A stretch of 41,804 bases of DNA from Solirubrobacterales bacterium (lineage in GTDB: Bacteria; Actinomycetota; Thermoleophilia; Solirubrobacterales; Solirubrobacteraceae). The position numbers and the translations under genes are program-made. Below, in pieces: positions 38,873 to 41,804 of this stretch. The stretch's first letter is position 1; every line of letters starts with the position of its first letter. The stretch is taken from contig JAOPZV010000135.1 in NCBI GenBank assembly GCA_025963935.1, positions 1-41,804 on the forward strand. The letters are read 5' to 3'. A model generated the notes under the pieces. That model made no database searches and had not been told where the DNA came from. It worked only from the letters and a program-made list of their open reading frames with translations.

Positions 38873-39882
38873 CAGACTCCTCCGTCCGCATAAGCGGCTG
38901 CAAGCACTAGCTTCCCGGTGAGCTCACGCGCTTCGATGCGGCGGTGGGCCTCCGCCGCCTGCTCGAGCGCGAGCACCTCGTAGCGGGGGCGAAGTCGCGA
39001 GCTGCCGATGAGCTCGCAGAGCCTCTGCAGAGCGCGGCTCGGCTCGGCCGGGTCCTGCTCGGTGATCCGGGCGAGGATGAAACCGGCGATCGTCTGGCCT
39101 CGCACGAGCAGCCGCCGTGCGTCGAGGGCCGACGGCCGCTGGCTCGCTGCTCCGACGATCACGTAGCGGCCGCCGAACGCAAGAGCCCGTAGCGACGGCT
39201 CGAACAACGGGCCCCCGACGCCGTCGATGATCACATCGCATCCGCGCCCATCGCAGGCGTCGAGCAGCCGATCGGCCAGCGTGTCATGCGCGCCGCCGTC
39301 GATCAGGACATCGGCGCCGTTCTCCCGGGCGACACTGAGCTTGGCAGGGGTGGAGGCGGTCGCGACGACGCGTGCCCCGGCGATCTTCCCGAGCTGGACG
39401 GCAAGCCCGCCTACCCCGCCGGCCGCAGCATGGACGAGCACGACCTCACCCGCCCGCACGTGCCCGAAGCGATGTAGGGCGTAGTCAGCGGTGGTCCCCT
39501 GAAGGAAGACCGCTGCGATCGCGCCCGCAGGCAGCTCCTCCGGAACGGGGTAGACGCGATGCTCGGGCACGATCACATGGTCTGCGTAGGCGCCCCCGGC
39601 CTCGACCCACGCTGCGACTCGCGTTCCCGCTCCGATCCCGACGCCGTCGCCGACGTCGACCACGCGACCGACGACCTCCGAGCCGGGAGCCATCGACAGC
39701 TGCTGATCGCGCAGGTACTCCCCGCGGCGGATCAGGGTGTCGGCGAAGTTGACGCCGCACACCTCTGCGCCCACGAGGATCTCACCGGGCCCGGGAGTCG
39801 GCACAGGACGCTCGCCAAGCCGCATCACCTCCGGAGGCCCAAACCGGTCCAGCACGAACGCTCGCGAGCCGACGTCGCTCAA
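38872..39882 (-). CDS. Quinone oxidoreductase-like MDR protein
   Basis: A 336-residue medium-chain dehydrogenase/reductase of the zeta-crystallin/quinone oxidoreductase branch. AFVLDRFGPPEVMRLGE at the N-terminus, EVCGVNFADTLIRRGEY, PGSEVVGRVVDVG, the Rossmann loop HAAAGGVGGLAVQLGK and ENGADVLIDGG are visible; structural zinc cysteines are absent. It probably reduces an enone or enoyl-CoA with NADPH. TTG at 39882 is chosen: it overlaps the ligase stop as TTGA and gives the expected N-terminus, whereas the longer open frame upstream lies inside the ligase coding region. The start codon is inference. Confidence 0.85.
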   Translation of the reverse strand: MSDVGSRAFVLDRFGPPEVMRLGERPVPTPGPGEILVGAEVCGVNFADTLIRRGEYLRDQQLSMAPGSEVVGRVVDVGDGVGIGAGTRVAAWVEAGGAYADHVIVPEHRVYPVPEELPAGAIAAVFLQGTTADYALHRFGHVRAGEVVLVHAAAGGVGGLAVQLGKIAGARVVATASTPAKLSVARENGADVLIDGGAHDTLADRLLDACDGRGCDVIIDGVGGPLFEPSLRALAFGGRYVIVGAASQRPSALDARRLLVRGQTIAGFILARITEQDPAEPSRALQRLCELIGSSRLRPRYEVLALEQAAEAHRRIEARELTGKLVLAAAYADGGV

Positions 39883-41483
39883 CTCGAGCTCCGGGTGGCG
39901 CTCGACTGCAGGCTCGGCGCCTGCTCGATGCCGGACCGAGCGAGCTCCTCGGCGATCCTCTCGCGCAGGACGACCTTCTTGACCTTGGTGCCGGACATCG
40001 GCCACGCGTCGACCGTGCGCATGTAGCGGGGCACCTTGAACGTCGCGATCCTGTCCAGGCAGAAGTCGATCAACTCCTGCTCGGTCAGGTCGGCTCCCGG
40101 GCTCAGCTGGACGAAGGCTGCCGGGACCTCGCCGTAACGCGCGTCAGGGGCCGCTACGACATGGACCATGTGGATCGCCGGATGACTGAGGAGATAGTCC
40201 TCGATCTCAGCCGAGGCGACGTTCTCCCCGCCGACCTTCAGCATGTCCTTGATGCGGCTGACATACACCAGCCTTCCCTCCTGGTCGCGCCGCAGCAGAT
40301 CGCCGGAGTGAAACCAGCCCTCGGCATCGATCACATCGGCGGTGCCACCGGGGTCGCCGTAATACTCGCGCAGCCGCCACTCACCCCGGAACAACAGCTC
40401 CCCGGCATCGCCGTCGGGCACGTCCTCCCCCGTCTGCGGATCGACGATGCGCACCTCCATGCCGGTCAGCTCCCGTCCGGCAGTGCTCGAGCGGACGTCC
40501 AGGGGGTCCGAGGGCGCCCCGATCGCGAGGAAGCCACACGCCTCCGTGGACCCGGTGTTGGACACCTGCGGCACGCCCGGCAGCCGTTCCTGCATGAACC
40601 TCATACGCTCAGGGACGCCGACGTTGATCACCAGCCGGGCTGCGCTGAGGTCACTCGTCGCGAAGCGTGGATGCTCTAGCACGGCCATCCACACCGTCTC
40701 GAATCCGGGGAACAGCACGGTGCACCGCTGCGCCGAGATCTGCTCAACCGCAACCCCCGGCTCGAAGATGCCTGCGTGGTTGAAGCACGCTCCGCGTGCG
40801 TGTGCGGCCAGCATCGTCGACCAGCCGGCGACATGGAACATCGGAAGGGGTGTCCAAAAGCGATCGTCCGCAGTCAACTCCAGGCGCTCCGCAACCGCCC
40901 GGCCCTGTGCCAGCAGCGCCCGGTGCGTGTGGAGGCAACCCTTGGGGTTGGCCGTCGTGCCCGACGTGTACACGATCCGCACCGGGTCATCTGGTCCCAC
41001 GCGCCGTTGCTGCGCTCTGACCTGGTCCGCGCTAACCCGGTCGGCGCCTTCCAGGAAGTCGGCGGCCTGCTCGATCACGACCATGCTGCAGTCCTCGGGC
41101 AAGGAGCCCTCGGAGACCAGTGGGAGGAAGCGCGCCGAGGTGATCATCACGATCGGCCGTGAGTCGCCGGCGAGATGGGCGAGCTCGCGGCTCTTGTACC
41201 TCGCGTTGACCGGAACCACGATCGCGCCGATGCGTGCGGCTCCGAGAGCGCACGACAGATAGTCCGCGTCGACCTGCGCGAGGAGGATCGCGACGCGGTC
41301 CCCGCCACGAACGCCCGCCGCCCACAGGCGGCGTGCGGCGAGCAGTGATGACTCCCCCAGCTCCCCATATCCGATCCGAAGCGCCGGGAGCTCGACGGCA
41401 GGTGCATCCGGTGTGCGCTCGGCGAGCCGGTCGATGACGGAGGTGATATTCGACGGCGCGGCAACGCCCGCGGAGGAGGTCAT
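39879..41483 (-). CDS. AMP-dependent acyl-CoA ligase 3
   Basis: A 534-residue adenylate-forming CoA ligase. YTSGTTANPKGCLHTH (A3, with Ala-Asn instead of Gly-x), STEACGFLAIG (A5), GWFHSGDLLRRD (A7), SRIKDMLKVGGENVASAEIE (A8) and the catalytic Lys in SGTKVKKVVLRE (A10) are present. The A8 form is common in ligases for aromatic, alicyclic or long-chain acids. First gene of a three-gene minus-strand operon with the MDR and acyl-CoA dehydrogenase genes. No clear SD is seen before the ATG at 41483. The upstream 284-base region carries operator copies 7 and 8. Confidence 0.9.
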   Translation of the reverse strand: MTSSAGVAAPSNITSVIDRLAERTPDAPAVELPALRIGYGELGESSLLAARRLWAAGVRGGDRVAILLAQVDADYLSCALGAARIGAIVVPVNARYKSRELAHLAGDSRPIVMITSARFLPLVSEGSLPEDCSMVVIEQAADFLEGADRVSADQVRAQQRRVGPDDPVRIVYTSGTTANPKGCLHTHRALLAQGRAVAERLELTADDRFWTPLPMFHVAGWSTMLAAHARGACFNHAGIFEPGVAVEQISAQRCTVLFPGFETVWMAVLEHPRFATSDLSAARLVINVGVPERMRFMQERLPGVPQVSNTGSTEACGFLAIGAPSDPLDVRSSTAGRELTGMEVRIVDPQTGEDVPDGDAGELLFRGEWRLREYYGDPGGTADVIDAEGWFHSGDLLRRDQEGRLVYVSRIKDMLKVGGENVASAEIEDYLLSHPAIHMVHVVAAPDARYGEVPAAFVQLSPGADLTEQELIDFCLDRIATFKVPRYMRTVDAWPMSGTKVKKVVLRERIAEELARSGIEQAPSLQSSATRSSS

Positions 41484-41598
41484 CGAGTGCAGCTCACGCG
41501 GACTATGCGCCCGGATCTCGGCGTGATCACCTCGTCATCCCCTTGTCGGCCTGCCGTTTCACCTGACACCCGCGCGGACGGCTGCGGTGGACTAGTCT

Positions 41599-41612
41599 AC
41601 CAACCAGACGGT
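41599..41612 (+). promoter_or_regulatory. Operator copy 7 of the shared element
   Basis: ACCAACCAGACGGT inside the larger inverted repeat GTCTACC...GGTAGAC at 41595-41620 (26 bases, 7-bp outer arms). -10-like boxes occur on both strands at its edges: TAGACT at 41616-41621 (+) and at 41599-41594 (-). It can thus control the ligase operon and a rightward promoter together. Confidence 0.78.
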
Positions 41613-41622
41613 CGGTAGACTT

Positions 41623-41642
41623 GCTGCGGGCCGGCCCGCAGC
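41623..41642. repeat. Perfect 20-base palindrome between operator copies 7 and 8
   Basis: GCTGCGGGCC followed by GGCCCGCAGC, perfect over 20 bases, directly after the + strand TAGACT box. It could be an early RNA hairpin or a binding site for another dimeric regulator. No copy is noticed elsewhere in the window. Confidence 0.55.
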
Positions 41643-41694
41643 TCAGCAGCGTTCAGCGAGCGAGCATAACCGAGCGGCGAGAAGGCAGCGGGGC

Positions 41695-41708
41695 ACCAAA
41701 CACACGGA
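41695..41708 (+). promoter_or_regulatory. Operator copy 8 of the shared element
   Basis: ACCAAACACACGGA continuing into TGGTAGACT; TAGACT at 41712-41717 is a -10 candidate for the gene starting at 41768. The last base of the core differs, but a full GGT follows four bases on, as in copies 3 and 7. Confidence 0.68.
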
Positions 41709-41767
41709 TGGTAGACTTCCGCCTCGGCCTTGCGGGTGAAGGCTCTTTTAGAAAGAGGTTGACGCTG

Positions 41768-41804
41768 ATGGCGAGGAGGACAGGCGCGGCCGCCGCGGTG
41801 GGCG
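41768..41804 (+). CDS. Start of an unidentified gene (leaves window on the right)
   Basis: ATG at 41768 is preceded by AAAGAGG (41752-41758) 9 bases upstream, and by an operator and -10 box about 50 bases before. Only 12 codons are visible (basic then Ala-rich: MARRTGAAAAVG). The basic beginning could be the start of a secretion signal or a regulator arm; the product cannot be named. Confidence 0.5.
   Translation, partial: MARRTGAAAAVG

Noticed and set aside
1-41804. Mobile-element, integrase, tRNA attachment site or CRISPR signals
   Set aside because: No transposase, integrase, terminal inverted repeats, tRNA gene or regularly spaced repeat array was found; the only dispersed repeat is the short operator.

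Overview
The window is GC-rich DNA (roughly two thirds G+C) from what looks like a soil-type actinobacterium. The evidence is the near-exclusive use of G/C-ending codons, many GTG starts, -10 boxes of the TAGACT/TAGAGT type, and two luciferase-like (LLM, probably F420-dependent) oxidoreductases. A deep-branching group such as Solirubrobacterales/Thermoleophilia would fit, but that is inference; no marker gene is present. About 38 protein genes fill almost the whole window. I see no rRNA, tRNA, CRISPR array, IS element or phage gene. The longest stretch without a gene is 41484-41767.

Layout. 1-3753 (+): end of a thiolase-fold gene, a tandem DUF35 OB-fold protein, two divergent crotonases and a TetR regulator, with stops and starts overlapping or nearly touching. 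3780-4958: divergent pair, a cupin (2,4'-dihydroxyacetophenone dioxygenase family) and an NTF2/SnoaL-like protein. 4992-7806: divergent pair of units, a metal-dependent cyclase-family hydrolase on - and biotin carrier protein plus biotin carboxylase on +. 7900-21386 (+): a long tightly packed unit: HyuA-type ATPase subunit, CoA ligase, second cyclase-family protein, acyl-CoA dehydrogenase, LLM oxidoreductase, second acyl-CoA dehydrogenase, MaoC hydratase, thiolase, SDR remnant, SDR, second CoA ligase, double-hotdog hydratase. 21546-26481 (+): branched-chain-type ABC importer with a lipoprotein binding protein, a fused permease-permease-ATPase and a LivF-type ATPase. 26453-27925 (-): PYC/OADA-type carboxyltransferase; divergent from it 28078-32553 (+): HyuB fused to an acetone-carboxylase gamma-like zinc domain, then a second HyuA. 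32574-35891: LLM oxidoreductase, SnoaL-like protein and SDR on -, a SnoaL-like protein on +, a MaoC hydratase on -. 35966-37681 (+): divergent adenine-deaminase-like amidohydrolase. 37709-41483 (-): acyl-CoA dehydrogenase, quinone-oxidoreductase-like MDR protein and CoA ligase, transcribed ligase first. At 41768 a new + gene starts.

Regulation. Nearly every transcription start region carries the same 14-bp element, close to ACCAAACGGACGGT and often extended to GGTAGA(C/G)T, where it merges with a -10 box. I count eight copies (4323, 5904, 7854, 21428, 27964, 34814, 41599, 41695). They align without gaps and tie the island into one regulon, presumably repressed by the only TetR protein seen (2285-2944) with an acyl-CoA or related ligand.

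How the genes may work together (inference). An imported compound, probably cyclic and/or a ketone, is oxidised by LLM, SDR, MDR and cupin enzymes, opened by cyclase-family hydrolases, carboxylated by HyuA/HyuB-gamma and/or the biotin enzyme, activated by one of three CoA ligases, and shortened by beta-oxidation (three acyl-CoA dehydrogenases, MaoC hydratases, crotonases, SDRs, thiolases, DUF35). The least familiar part is the pairing of an acetone/acetophenone-carboxylase-like HyuA/HyuB-gamma system with a split biotin-dependent carboxylase under one operator. The substrate cannot be read from the sequence.
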